Source: Pseudomonas rustica
GTDB lineage: Bacteria > Pseudomonadota > Gammaproteobacteria > Pseudomonadales > Pseudomonadaceae
DNA: 64,000 nucleotides
Direction of reading: 5' to 3'
Assembly (NCBI RefSeq): GCF_018336155.1
Contig: NZ_JAGYHF010000013.1
Location: forward strand, 62,001-126,000
The notes under the pieces: generated by a model
Databases searched by the model: none
What the model saw: only the letters and a program-made list of their open reading frames with translations
What the model was told of the DNA's origin: nothing
Shown: positions 1 through 8,640 of the stretch, piece by piece
Layout: every line of letters starts with the position of its first letter
Numbering within the stretch: position 1 is the stretch's first letter
Made by a program: the position numbers and the translations under genes

Positions 1-818
1 GGTTTGGCGTCCTTGAGCAGCGCGGGCAACTCGTCGAAGAACTTCTCTGGCATCACCCATTTGGTTTCGCCACTGCCGGCGGCCTGCGCCGGGAATTTCG
101 GCAGTTTTGCCCAATCGCGGTGTTTGACCTTACCGTCGAATTGCGACAGCGGGTACATGTCGACGCCCGACAACGATGGCTGAATGGCCGCGCGATCGAC
201 AGCGCTATCGTCCTGGAACACCCGGGGAATCACGAATCCGGTGTTGGTGCGCGAGCGGAAGACCTTGGTGATCCCGGCCGGGACTTCGCCCTTCCAGTCA
301 GGGCCCACCAGCAGGTAGAAACCGGGTTTGGTGTCATACATTTTGCCGAGCTCGGCAAAGCTGTCAGAACGCAAATCCACCACTTGGTACACCCAGAAAC
401 GGCTGCCGAAATCCGGCACCTGCAACACCACCGGTTCCAGATCCAGCGCGATGCTGCCCGCGCCGTAGACCACGTCCTGATTCGGACACGCCACCAGGCG
501 CTCGGCCGGATCGATGTAATCGCTGAGCATCGACAGTCGATTGATTGGCGCGACCGGAACAATTCCGCCCATCAAGCCAGGTTCAGGGAGATCCTTGAAC
601 GCTTGGCGACGGTTGAAAATATTGGCCATCGGCCAACCCCAGAAATACGCCTCACGGGCCATCATGCGCACGTATGGCTCGGTGACCTTGGTGTTGGCGA
701 CCGGGCCGCTGACGGAGCCTTCGCTCGCGAAACTTTGCGGGGCCAGAACACAGGTGGTGGCCAGCGCACCCATCAAGCTCAGCGCGAACAGATTGAGGCG
801 TTGCGGCAGTTGAGTCAT
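1..818 (-). CDS. DUF1254 domain protein, 3' end cut by window edge
   Basis: The reading frame starts at the ATG at 818 and runs off the left edge, giving about 272 residues. It begins with a signal peptide (MTQLPQRLNLFALSLMGALA, then a cleavable Ala-rich stretch near residue 30). After it come motifs of the DUF1254 family: REAYFWGWPM near residue 50, then PNQDVVYG and WVYQVVDLRSD. DUF1254 proteins usually carry a C-terminal DUF1214 domain, which would lie outside the window. They are secreted or periplasmic and their biochemical function is not established. No operon partner is visible: the next gene on the same strand starts well upstream. The family call is firm; the role is unknown. Confidence 0.85.
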   Translation of the reverse strand, partial: MTQLPQRLNLFALSLMGALATTCVLAPQSFASEGSVSGPVANTKVTEPYVRMMAREAYFWGWPMANIFNRRQAFKDLPEPGLMGGIVPVAPINRLSMLSDYIDPAERLVACPNQDVVYGAGSIALDLEPVVLQVPDFGSRFWVYQVVDLRSDSFAELGKMYDTKPGFYLLVGPDWKGEVPAGITKVFRSRTNTGFVIPRVFQDDSAVDRAAIQPSLSGVDMYPLSQFDGKVKHRDWAKLPKFPAQAAGSGETKWVMPEKFFDELPALLKDAK

Positions 819-938
819 AAAGCATCCTTACTTGTGGGAATCACCCTTTGCTGGTGAGTCGCAGGGAAGATAACGCAAGTCTGCCGAGGTGGTCACTGAA
901 TGTTTGGGCTGCGCGCAGCAGGCCCTGATCCGCAGCCC

Positions 939-1313
939 TCAACGTTTTGAAATGACACTTTTCATGTACTGATTCAAATCACGAAAATCCTCAACACTCC
1001 AGGCATGCGGCGGCACTTTCACGCCGTTCTCACGCAACGTTCTTGGGATCAAGTCTCCATTGGGACGCAGGATGATTGACGACACAATGACGCCCGGGTA
1101 ATCGCTCAGCCGTTGCTTGAAAGCGGCTGTTGTCAGATCCGGCGTCGGCGGATTGCTTTTATGCGCCAGCGGCCCTGTACCTTTGATATCAGCGCCGTGA
1201 CACATCGCACAGCGCTGCACGAAGAGGTTTTTTCCGTTGCTGTTGTCCGCCAGAGACGGCGATGTTTGAGCCAGCGATAAAACGCTCAGCGCAGCGATGA
1301 AGACTGATTTCAT
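939..1313 (-). CDS. small secreted c-type cytochrome
   Basis: A 124-residue protein with a signal peptide (MKSVFIAALSVLSLAQ, cleavage after SLA) and one heme-binding CxxCH motif, CAMCH, at residues 35-39. The motif is followed by the usual GxxxKGTGPLAHKSNPP segment. The protein is of class I monoheme size and should be a periplasmic electron carrier (Cytochrome_CBB3/cytochrome c family). Upstream in-frame ATGs at 1334 and 1319 exist, but only the start at 1313 puts the hydrophobic signal at the very N-terminus. The redox partner is not apparent from the neighbourhood. Confidence 0.8.
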   Translation of the reverse strand: MKSVFIAALSVLSLAQTSPSLADNSNGKNLFVQRCAMCHGADIKGTGPLAHKSNPPTPDLTTAAFKQRLSDYPGVIVSSIILRPNGDLIPRTLRENGVKVPPHAWSVEDFRDLNQYMKSVISKR

Positions 1314-1360
1314 GTCCATATGCTCGTATACCATCCATTGAATCTATATCGAAGTAGACG

Positions 1361-1636
1361 CTACGCGCCTTGTTGACCTTCATAACGCGGCAGCTCGATC
1401 GCGTCTGCTTTCGGTGAAAGAATTTTGCCAAATACCGTCTTGAAACCCGGTGCGGTGGCCAGCCTTAATACCGCGTGACCGAGGCCGATGCCAAGCCGCG
1501 AATGTGGCGAGGCCAGTCGGGGCGCGAACTTGGGCACGTTTTGCGCCTGATTGACGTAGGGGCGCATCAGTTTTTCGTAGGCCGCGAACGCTTGGGCATG
1601 ATCGTCGTGACGACTCAGTTCGCCCGGATCAGCGCC
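1361..1636 (-). pseudogene. C-terminal remnant of an FAD-dependent monooxygenase
   Basis: Translating the minus strand gives GELSRHDDHAQAFAAYEKLM followed by RPYVNQAQ, a hydrophobic RLGIGLGHAVLRLATAPGF stretch and a terminal ADAIELPRYEG. This is the typical last 90 residues of UbiH/PHBH-like FAD monooxygenases (the AFxxYExxxRP helix and C-terminal tail). The FAD-binding GxGxxG and GD motifs, roughly 300 residues, are absent. Upstream the frame merges into an unrelated short ORF (1615-1785), so most of the gene has been deleted. It should be non-functional. Confidence 0.65.
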
Positions 1637-1785
1637 TCAATGCCCATGCGCTGAACCACCGTACGACCGGCGCCGCGCACATCGTTGCGCGTCAGAATGG
1701 CGATTTGTTGTAGCTGCTGGCCGACGACATCGCTGGCAATTTGCAGGCTGCGTGGATCTTCGACTGGCGTTGAGGGTGCGCTCAT
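1615..1785 (-). CDS. 56-residue ORF with a good start site, probably a truncated gene
   Basis: ATG at 1785 is preceded by AGGA at a 6-base spacing. The frame encodes MSAPSTPVEDPRSLQIASD and ends RMGIEALIRAN at a TGA. Its last bases overlap, in another frame, the beginning of the FAD-monooxygenase remnant. A real ribosome-binding site with a short product ending exactly at a remnant suggests the 5' end of one gene joined by deletion to the 3' end of another. I do not recognise the 56 residues as a known family. Whether it is translated to any purpose is doubtful. Confidence 0.4.
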   Translation of the reverse strand: MSAPSTPVEDPRSLQIASDVVGQQLQQIAILTRNDVRGAGRTVVQRMGIEALIRAN

Positions 1786-1971
1786 GCGTAATCCTGTCCG
1801 GAATTCAGGGCTGATCGTGACGAGTCGGGGACGTTAACCTATAGCTAACTTGCTTAGCTACTTTCCAAATTCATCGAGGATTCAAGCCGCGCTACCCTGA
1901 TATCCTGCTCGCCGTCAGCCGCCGCATGGCTGGATAAGACGGACTATCGAACAGTATTCACGGAGGAAAAA

Positions 1972-2505
1972 TTGCGGATATACATTACAGGTGCTTCGTG
2001 CGCAGGCGTGTCGACCTTGGGTACCAACCTCGCGCCCTCGCTCGATTTAAAACATGTCGATGTCGATGATTTTTACTGGGCGCCCACCAACCCGCCATTC
2101 ACAACAAAGCGGCCGCCTGAAGAACGCGTTTCGTTGATGCAGCAGGAGTTGGGCGCCGACAACTGGGTGCTGACCGGCTCTTGTATGGGCTGGGGCGATG
2201 CGCTGATCACCCACGCTGATTTGATCGTCTTCGTTGTGACACCAACGCCTGTTCGCCTTGAGCGTCTGGCCGCGCGTGAAAGGGAGCGATTTGGCGACCG
2301 GATCGCCCCAGGGGGCGACATGCATGAGATACATGTGGCTTTCCGAGAATGGGCTTCGCAGTATGACGATCCGAATTTTTCAGGGCGTAATCGAGCGTGG
2401 CATGAGGCGTGGTTGAGCGGGCAAACGATTCCGGTTTTACGGGTTGATGGGGTGCGTGGTGCGGATGAAATGGTGGCGGATGTTTTGGGGCATTGTCGCC
2501 GCTAG
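1972..2505 (+). CDS. P-loop NTPase, adenylate-kinase-like
   Basis: A 177-residue soluble protein opening with a beta strand and a P-loop-like GASCAGVSTLG at residues 7-17. A DVDDFYW segment follows near residue 31, like the substrate-binding strand of small-molecule kinases. WVLTGSCMGWGD (about residue 64) and LIVFVVTPTPVRLERLAARE (about residue 84) resemble the hydrophobic strand and the LID-arginine helix of adenylate kinase/FlaR-type proteins. The start is a TTG at 1972 with GGAGG five bases before it. It stands alone between unrelated genes. The kinase fold is clear; the substrate is not known. Confidence 0.7.
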   Translation: MRIYITGASCAGVSTLGTNLAPSLDLKHVDVDDFYWAPTNPPFTTKRPPEERVSLMQQELGADNWVLTGSCMGWGDALITHADLIVFVVTPTPVRLERLAARERERFGDRIAPGGDMHEIHVAFREWASQYDDPNFSGRNRAWHEAWLSGQTIPVLRVDGVRGADEMVADVLGHCRR

Positions 2506-2583
2506 CAATTCGGCCAGAAACGTCACTCCAATCGGCTCGGTCAGGGAAGAATCCCATTGCGCAACTACGGCTGTTCTTAACAC

Positions 2584-3168
2584 TCAATCCGCTAAAAGAG
2601 TGAAGTACTCCACGACAAAGTAGCCGACCTGATAGATCAGGGTAAACAGCGCAAGTGTCAGTTGTACTCGACGCCGTTTCTGTGTGATGCCAATCAACAC
2701 GATGCCGAGCATGATGGCGGTGTGGGCGGTATACGCCGCTCCGAGCGTATGCCAGCGGGCATTGCCCTTGAGGGAGGTGTCGATGAGATCCATGGCCGTG
2801 ATGAGCGCGATGAGCCCGAAGAACCAGGCACGTCGCTCGAGCAGATAGTTTTCGTAGCTGCCGAACTCTCTCACGTCTGACGGAAACAGCATCGTCGACA
2901 CCATGAAATAAAGGGCGCAATAGCAAACAATGAAAAAGTAGGACTCGAACGTCCACACCGGCACCTGCGTAAGACGAAACTCCCACCACCAGAACGTCAT
3001 GATTGAAATGAGCGCCCAGACCACCCAGCTCATGTGTATCCACGACCATCCAAATTGGCGCGGGTGTTCGATGATCGAAGCGATCCCCTTGAGTAACGTC
3101 GTTATACCCAGCCCCAGGATGATGCTGAGGACGATACGGATATGCGAGTAAATCTGGTCTGGGATCAT
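2584..3168 (-). CDS. hypothetical six-helix membrane protein
   Basis: A 194-residue protein beginning MIPDQIYSHIRIVL, with about six hydrophobic segments (around residues 9-30, 42-62, 72-95, 115-135, 143-160 and 167-187). The open frame continues upstream to 3444, but that extension is polar and Cys-rich with no membrane character, so the internal ATG at 3168 is preferred. Conserved-looking positions include the SWxHMSWVVW and WWWEFRL motifs. No family with a known function was recognised. Its 5' side faces the acetyltransferase gene across about 290 bases in which nothing else was identified. Confidence 0.55.
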   Translation of the reverse strand: MIPDQIYSHIRIVLSIILGLGITTLLKGIASIIEHPRQFGWSWIHMSWVVWALISIMTFWWWEFRLTQVPVWTFESYFFIVCYCALYFMVSTMLFPSDVREFGSYENYLLERRAWFFGLIALITAMDLIDTSLKGNARWHTLGAAYTAHTAIMLGIVLIGITQKRRRVQLTLALFTLIYQVGYFVVEYFTLLAD

Positions 3169-3459
3169 CTCACTGCGCCGGATTTCAAACGGCCCTACCT
3201 GACTTGATCGTTGATTTCCGGGGTTTCCAGGAAATAAACCACTCAGGTCAGGTTCCGCCTGTACCAATGGGTTGCAATCGCAAGCCGTTGATCGCTGCTG
3301 CACGACGATCGCAATGGCCTGAACGGTCTTAGCGTAGGTGGACATCAATGATGTATGCGGCTTTTTGCAGATAATTTTGTCATCCATCCAATCTGAAGCC
3401 CCCTGGACACACAAACCACAGAGCGCTAGCGTCAGCTCATTCAACTCAAGAGCCGCGCC

Positions 3460-3909
3460 ATGGACGTCATTGCCAATTATTCAAACAACCACCACCGACA
3501 CGCGGTAATAGCGTTATGGGAAACCGTCTTCGGTTACGAAACCGCCCATAACACTCCCAGCCTCGCCATCGACAAAAAACTCGCCGTCGCCGATGAGCTG
3601 TTTTTCGTGGCTCTACGAGATGAAGGAGTCATCGGCACGGTTATGGGCGGGTACGATGGCCACCGCGGTTGGTTGTACTCGGTGGCGGTGCACCCCGCAC
3701 ATCGTCGAGAAGGCTTGGGAGCCAAACTGGTTCGTCACGCCGAGGACGCGCTGATTGCGCGCGGCTGCATGAAGATCAATCTGCAGATCATCAGCGCCAA
3801 TGCGAGCGTGGCGGCTTTTTATGAAGCGTTGGGTTATTCGATCGAACCGCGCATCAGCATGGGCAAGAAGATTGAAGCGAATATCGTGATGCCAGGGATT
3901 CAGGGCTGA
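3460..3909 (+). CDS. GNAT acetyltransferase, YpeA-like
   Basis: A 149-residue single-domain GNAT enzyme. The acetyl-CoA pyrophosphate loop is seen as HPAHRREGLGAKL (around residues 87-99). It is preceded by the motif IGTVMGGYDGHRGWLYSVAV, nearly the same as in E. coli YpeA. The usual C-terminal AAFYEALGY motif is also present. The acceptor substrate of YpeA proteins is not established. The gene converges with the next one and the two 3' ends overlap by 10 bases. Confidence 0.85.
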   Translation: MDVIANYSNNHHRHAVIALWETVFGYETAHNTPSLAIDKKLAVADELFFVALRDEGVIGTVMGGYDGHRGWLYSVAVHPAHRREGLGAKLVRHAEDALIARGCMKINLQIISANASVAAFYEALGYSIEPRISMGKKIEANIVMPGIQG

Positions 3910-4322
3910 CCCGCCTGAAACCGTTTACGCAGCAAATTGATCACCAACAGCACACCCGCCGCCATCCCCTGCGAGCCGCACATCAGTCCAAGAATGTGAT
4001 CGTCAAACAGCCACCAGGCGAACGCGCCGAAGAACAGCGTCAGCAACAGCCCAAACACCAATAACGTCAAATGCCGCACGCTCGGAATGTCTTCCAGCAC
4101 GTCAGCAAAAATGCTCCAGCAGGCCCACTGCATAAACAGCAACAGCGTCACCCACGGCAGTGTCTGTAGAAAAGCGCTCGGCGGCAGCGAAGTGACAAAG
4201 CTGAACGGCACGGCGAAGACCAAAAACAGTGTTGCGGCGATGGTCGTGCAGGTGGGCACGGTATAGGCCGGCAAGGCGATGACCAGTTGCATCAACTTGA
4301 GTGCTTGCAGTCGAGTGATCAA
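3900..4322 (-). CDS. hypothetical four-helix membrane protein
   Basis: A 140-residue protein dominated by hydrophobic segments around residues 8-37, 52-72, 82-106 and 112-132, ending in a short basic tail (NLLRKRFQAGQP). It starts at an ATG at 4322. The 3' end overlaps the end of the acetyltransferase gene on the other strand. Membrane location is clear from composition; no family or function was recognised. Confidence 0.55.
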   Translation of the reverse strand: MITRLQALKLMQLVIALPAYTVPTCTTIAATLFLVFAVPFSFVTSLPPSAFLQTLPWVTLLLFMQWACWSIFADVLEDIPSVRHLTLLVFGLLLTLFFGAFAWWLFDDHILGLMCGSQGMAAGVLLVINLLRKRFQAGQP

Positions 4323-4410
4323 TTCTCGCGCTCCTGCGGATCGTCCTGGCCGAGTCCGGTGGCCGGTTCAGTGACTATAGATCAGCCGCTGCGCCACGCA
4401 AAAACTGCAC

Positions 4411-5118
4411 TCAAACCGCCTTACACGTCAGCCAGGTCCCCCAGAAAAGACTGCTGAAAAACCGCGTTGCTTCGCCAAATCCTGCCTCATGCAGCAATGT
4501 CTGAACCGCTATCTCGGAATGCGGCGGATCGGCCCCCTGCAGAATTTTTCCGAGTTTTGCTTGCACCTCATCGGCACTCGCGCCCTGCTGCCGCCAGCGC
4601 TGGCCCCATGCTTGCAGCAACAACGGTTGGCTCGCATAGGCGTAATGATTACCCGCCAGAATCAGCGGCGCGCCGGGTTTCAGCCGCGCTTGGATGGATT
4701 GCAGAATCTCGCATTTGGGTTCGTCGCCATTGAGGTGATGAAGCACGCCGATCAGAGTCGCGGCATCGAAGGTTTGATCCGCCGGCAAGTCATTGATCTC
4801 ACCGAGATGCACCTCCGTTCTGTGCAGCAAATCATTGGCCTGCAACTGTTGCACCGCCGCGTCCAGCATCGGCTCGGAAGGATCGACTGCAGTGAAACTC
4901 CAGTCCGGCTCCAGTGCCGCCATCGCGATGATTTCCTGCGCCGTACCGCCAGCGCCGACCACCAGAATTTTCGCCGGCCGTGACTGCCCGAGACTCGCAG
5001 CCAGCATGCACGCCGCCAGATCATGACAGGCGTCATAACCGGCCAGTGCGATGCGGCTTTGTTGGGCGTATTCGTTGGCGCGGGAGTTATCGAATTTTTC
5101 AGCTGAGGATGATTTCAC
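4411..5118 (-). CDS. class I SAM-dependent methyltransferase
   Basis: A 235-residue protein with the Rossmann-type methyltransferase signature: motif I VVGAGGTAQEI near residue 52, the acidic-loop strand FTAVDPSEPML near residue 75, and GVLHHLNGDE (motif IV/post-I region) near residue 125. The order matches Methyltransf_12/25 families, which often act on small molecules. The start is GTG at 5118 with GGAGA seven bases upstream; an ATG start would lose the N-terminal helix. It is monocistronic as far as can be seen, and the substrate is unknown. Confidence 0.8.
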   Translation of the reverse strand: MKSSSAEKFDNSRANEYAQQSRIALAGYDACHDLAACMLAASLGQSRPAKILVVGAGGTAQEIIAMAALEPDWSFTAVDPSEPMLDAAVQQLQANDLLHRTEVHLGEINDLPADQTFDAATLIGVLHHLNGDEPKCEILQSIQARLKPGAPLILAGNHYAYASQPLLLQAWGQRWRQQGASADEVQAKLGKILQGADPPHSEIAVQTLLHEAGFGEATRFFSSLFWGTWLTCKAV

Positions 5119-5225
5119 TGGCAGGTCTCCATGTCCTTTTTCAGCAAATTACGCCGGCCAGGGTGACAAGAGAAATTCAATGATTTCATGCACTGCATTC
5201 CCATCGGGAATGCAGTGCTTCAACG

Positions 5226-5735
5226 TTACGACCAGAACCCCTTATGTGGCTCGGCCGCCTCTCCCTCCAGCATCGGCCCCAATACACTGACCTTGCGCTG
5301 CCCCTTGGCAAACACTTCGCGGCACGGCAGCGAGAACGTCGGGTTCTCCGGATGGTCACCCGTCAGTCCCAATAACGCGTGCTCCGACAACGCATAAACC
5401 ACACGGCCGATGCCCGTCCAATACACCGCGCCAGCGCACATGCAGCAAGGTTCGGCGCTGGTATACAGCGTGCACAGTTCCAGCTCTTGCGGCGCCAGCA
5501 ACTTGGCCGCCGCAGCCGCCGCAACCAGTTCAGCATGCTGAGTCGGATCGCCTTCCGGCGGCATCGAGTTGTTCCCCGCTTCGACGATCACTTTGCCGTT
5601 GCGATCAGCCACCAACGCGGCGAACGGGTGGCGACCACGCTGTTTCGAGGCCTCGGACAAGGCGATGGTCTGGCGCAGCAACGCCAGATCGAGATCGCTG
5701 ACGCCTGCTGGAATGAGCTGAGTGAATTGATTCAT
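5226..5735 (-). CDS. guanine-deaminase-like nucleoside/nucleobase deaminase
   Basis: A 169-residue cytidine-deaminase-fold enzyme. The zinc and proton-shuttle motifs are intact: HAE (in PTQHAELVAAAAAA) and PCCMC (in TSAEPCCMCAGAV). Length and motif spacing fit the small CDA-type guanine deaminases (the B. subtilis GuaD class) better than TadA, which normally has a different N-terminus. The ATG at 5735 has AGGAG at good spacing. It lies 30 bases downstream of a purine/uracil-type NCS2 permease on the same strand, so the two probably form an import-and-deaminate operon. CMP/dCMP-type deamination remains an alternative. Confidence 0.75.
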   Translation of the reverse strand: MNQFTQLIPAGVSDLDLALLRQTIALSEASKQRGRHPFAALVADRNGKVIVEAGNNSMPPEGDPTQHAELVAAAAAAKLLAPQELELCTLYTSAEPCCMCAGAVYWTGIGRVVYALSEHALLGLTGDHPENPTFSLPCREVFAKGQRKVSVLGPMLEGEAAEPHKGFWS

Positions 5736-5765
5736 GGGTAACTCCTGGGCAGTGGAAAACAAAAG

Positions 5766-7106
5766 TCAGTCGGCCAATTCAGCCGACGTAGCGCCGATGG
5801 TTTCGGTCGATTTTTTTTCATTGTTGAGCAGAATATTGAGCACGATGGCGGTGATCGCACCGAGGAAAATGCCGCTGTCGAGCACCAGTTTCAGCGTTGG
5901 GCCGACGTGTTCGAACAGCGCCGGAAAGGACATCGGCAGCACGCCGACACTCACTGACACGGCGACGATGATGCCGTTGCGAGTGCCCTCGAATTGCACC
6001 CGCGACAGCTCCTGAATACCGGCCACCGTGGTCATGCCGAACATCACGATCGCGCAGCCACCGAGCACCGGTGTCGGCACCGCCGCGATCAACGCGCCGA
6101 GCTTCGGGAACAAGCCCATCAGCACCATGATTGCCCCGGCCGCCGCGACGACGAAGCGGCTTTTCACGTTGGAAAGCGCAATCAAACCGGTGTTTTGCGT
6201 GAAGGCGTTGTACGGAAAACTGTTGAACAAGCCGCCGAGCATGGTTGACAAACCATCGGCGCGGAACGCGTTGCCGAGGGTCTGCTGTGTGGTTGGTTTG
6301 CCGGTCAATTTGCCGATCGCCAGGCAGTTGCCCGTGGTCTCGGCCATGATCACCAGCATCGCCAGAGTCATGATCAGAATCGGCACCGGCGAGAATTCCG
6401 GCGCACCAAATGCCATCGGCGCACTCAGCTCAAACCACGCCGCTTCGCTCACCTTACTGAAGTGGGTCATGCCGCACGCCGCCGCGATCAGGCTGCCGAC
6501 GAACAAGCCGATCAGCACGCTGAGGTTGCCGAGGAATCCCTTGAATTTGGCGTAGATCACCAGCGTCACGCTGACCGTGGCCAGGCCCAGCAACAGATTG
6601 GCGGGGTTACCGAAATCCGCTGAATCAGGATTGCCACCGCCCAACCAGATCGCCGCCGCTGGCATCAGCGAGATACCGATAATGGTGATCAAACTGCCAA
6701 TCACCACCGGCGGAAAGAAGCGCAGCAATCGGCTGAACACCGGCGCCAGCGCGATGGTAATAAACCCCGCCGCGATCACCGCACCGAAAATCTGGCTGAG
6801 CCCGAACTCCTTGCCGATCATGATCATCGGCGCCAGCGCAATAAACGAGCAGCCCTGAATCAGCGGCAAACGCGCGCCGAATTTCCAGAAGCCCAAAGTC
6901 TGAATCAACGTTGCCACACCGGAGGTCAGCAGGTTGGCGTTGATCAGCAACACCACCTGCGCCGAGGTCAGCCCCATTGCGCTGCCGAGAATTAGCGGCA
7001 CCGCCACCGCCCCCGCGTACATCACCAAAACATGCTGCAAGCCAAACGTGAACAACTGTCGCAGCGGCAAAACCTCGTCCACCGGATGAATGCGTTGTGT
7101 GGTCAT
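5766..7106 (-). CDS. NCS2-family nucleobase (xanthine/uracil) permease
   Basis: A 446-residue integral membrane transporter with about 14 hydrophobic segments. It begins LPLRQLFTFGLQHVLVMYAG, the characteristic N-terminus of the NCS2/UraA-UacT group. QGCSFIALAPMI and the ETTGNCLAIGKLTG motif correspond to the family's substrate-coordinating helices (the conserved Glu in ETTG). It should catalyse proton-coupled uptake of a purine or uracil. The ATG at 7106 has AGGAG eight bases upstream, and the downstream deaminase points to a purine substrate. The divergent LysR gene is the likely regulator. Confidence 0.88.
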   Translation of the reverse strand: MTTQRIHPVDEVLPLRQLFTFGLQHVLVMYAGAVAVPLILGSAMGLTSAQVVLLINANLLTSGVATLIQTLGFWKFGARLPLIQGCSFIALAPMIMIGKEFGLSQIFGAVIAAGFITIALAPVFSRLLRFFPPVVIGSLITIIGISLMPAAAIWLGGGNPDSADFGNPANLLLGLATVSVTLVIYAKFKGFLGNLSVLIGLFVGSLIAAACGMTHFSKVSEAAWFELSAPMAFGAPEFSPVPILIMTLAMLVIMAETTGNCLAIGKLTGKPTTQQTLGNAFRADGLSTMLGGLFNSFPYNAFTQNTGLIALSNVKSRFVVAAAGAIMVLMGLFPKLGALIAAVPTPVLGGCAIVMFGMTTVAGIQELSRVQFEGTRNGIIVAVSVSVGVLPMSFPALFEHVGPTLKLVLDSGIFLGAITAIVLNILLNNEKKSTETIGATSAELAD

Positions 7107-7221
7107 TTCACACGCTCCTGAAGGTGCGGCATCTGTTGAGATCGCGGGCATTCTCAGGGGCGTTTGAAGGGTAGAACCGCCCCGGAGATCGTTTGATGCG
7201 GGGCCATAGTTGAACGTTTAT

Positions 7222-7250
7222 AGCGATGAAACAAATTAGCAACCATCGCT
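7222..7250. promoter_or_regulatory. dyad in divergent promoter region, candidate LysR operator
   Basis: AGCGATG (7222-7228) and CATCGCT (7244-7250) form an exact inverted repeat with a 15-base spacer. It is AT-rich in the middle and sits between the divergent permease and LysR genes. The right half also pairs with CGATG at 7256-7260. The placement suits a LysR-type site; binding is inferred. Confidence 0.4.
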
Positions 7251-7331
7251 TTTTTCGATGGCGCGAACGCGGCGAAATCGGTTATTGATGACGCTTTTTC
7301 ACCCCTCTTCTTCGACCCGGGAGTTCACTGC

Positions 7332-8246
7332 TTGCGCTTCTCACTCGATCAACTGTTGATGTTCGTCCAAGTGGTCAAAAGCGGTTCGTTCTCCGCCGCC
7401 GGGCGCAAGCTGGGCAAGACGCAATCGACCATCAGCGCGGCGATTGCCAACCTCGAAACCGACCTCGGCGTCGACCTGTTCGACCGCAGCAACCGCAGCC
7501 CCACCCTCACCGCCAGCGGCCACAAACTGCTGATCCAAGCCGAAGCCGTGCTCGAACGCTGCATGACCTTCGAAGCCCACGCCGACTGCCTCTCGGACAA
7601 CGTCGAACCCAGCCTGACACTGGCAATCGAAACACCGTACGGCCCGATCATGCCGGTACTCAAAGCCTTCGAGCAGACCTTCCCCTTCGTTGACCTGATC
7701 ATCCGCCACCCGGTGCACGGCGACGTCAGCGAACTGGTCAGCAGCGGCCAAGCCGTACTCGGCGTCGCCTTCTCCCAACCGGGCTACCCTGAGGAACTGG
7801 CGTTCCAGCAACTGGGCAAACTGATCATGCTGCACGTCTGCCACCCGGATCACCCGCTGGCGCAACTTGACAACGTCACCTTCGACGACCTGCACGTCCA
7901 CCGCCGCCTCGCCTTCAGCGCCCACGCGAGCAAACTGCCGAGCAGCGAATACCTGCGCTCGACGCAGTTGTGGCAAGCGGAAAGTTATCTGGCACTCTTG
8001 GAAATGGTGCGCGCCGGACTCGGCTGGGCCACCCTGCCCCGGCAGCTGATTCAACGTGAACTGGCCAAAGGTGAATTGGTCGAGTTGCAGCTCACAGCGT
8101 ATCCGCATACGGACTGGCACATTGGCGTGGATTTGCTCTGGGCGCGGCAACGTCCGCTGGGCAAAGCGGAGCGTTGGCTGAAGGAGAAATTGCAGGGGAA
8201 CAAGGTGTATGAGCTGGATCGGAATGGGCAGATTACGACGCTTTGA
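7332..8246 (+). CDS. LysR-family transcriptional regulator
   Basis: A 304-residue LTTR. The winged helix-turn-helix occupies residues 1-60 (FVQVVKSGSFSAAGRKLGKT followed by QSTISAAIANLETDLGVDLF). The periplasmic-binding-type effector domain covers about residues 85-295. The start is a TTG at 7332 with GGGAG eight bases upstream, which gives the standard LTTR N-terminus MRFSLDQLLMF. It is divergent from the NCS2 permease/deaminase pair and probably controls it, with a purine-type or related effector. Upstream of its TTG are only a dyad and promoter-like AT-rich sequence. Confidence 0.88.
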   Translation: MRFSLDQLLMFVQVVKSGSFSAAGRKLGKTQSTISAAIANLETDLGVDLFDRSNRSPTLTASGHKLLIQAEAVLERCMTFEAHADCLSDNVEPSLTLAIETPYGPIMPVLKAFEQTFPFVDLIIRHPVHGDVSELVSSGQAVLGVAFSQPGYPEELAFQQLGKLIMLHVCHPDHPLAQLDNVTFDDLHVHRRLAFSAHASKLPSSEYLRSTQLWQAESYLALLEMVRAGLGWATLPRQLIQRELAKGELVELQLTAYPHTDWHIGVDLLWARQRPLGKAERWLKEKLQGNKVYELDRNGQITTL

Positions 8247-8394
8247 CGGGGTTGTGGGTGCGGCTGAGTAGGAGTGTGTTTAACGTTTTTCGCGTTGTGT
8301 TTAAGGACACTTGGCGTTACGCCCGAAAGGCTACAACACCTTGCGCCTTTGCCTACGACTACGCCAGAATCCGCCGGCTTGTGCGCCTGGAGCG

Positions 8395-8640
8395 CGGGTT
8401 CTATCGTGGGTCGGTCACTGAACACAGTGATCGGGTTTGGTAGCCCGCTACTCCACATGGCGTATCGCGTCACCTAACGCAGATGCTTTCTGGCATCTGC
8501 TTGATGGTGGCCATGCGCAGGGCGTCTTCGGGCGCGCCGGTTTTTTCCATGTGGGCCGGTCTACCAACCTTCGTATGGTCGCCACCCCTCGTTTGGTAGC
8601 GAGAGTGATGGCTCTTCTAAACACACGTGGAGTTTCATCA
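8395..8640 (+). promoter_or_regulatory. structured leader upstream of the DUF6124 gene
   Basis: The roughly 390-base gap before the DUF6124 gene holds no convincing separate gene. It contains a six-pair hairpin TCACTG-AACA-CAGTGA (8415-8430) and a perfect eight-pair hairpin GCAGATGC-TTTCTG-GCATCTGC (8479-8500). A frame open from 8437 runs in phase into the gene, but the downstream ATG at 8641 matches the family N-terminus. The leader may be transcribed and regulatory; this is inference from structure. Confidence 0.35.

Noticed and set aside
2662..2880. plus-strand ORF inside the membrane protein gene
   Set aside because: It is antisense to the six-helix membrane protein and polar in a way typical of a shadow frame.
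8437..8640. N-terminal extension of the DUF6124 gene
   Set aside because: The frame is open, but the family N-terminus is at 8641 and the upstream part forms hairpins, so it is more likely leader than protein.
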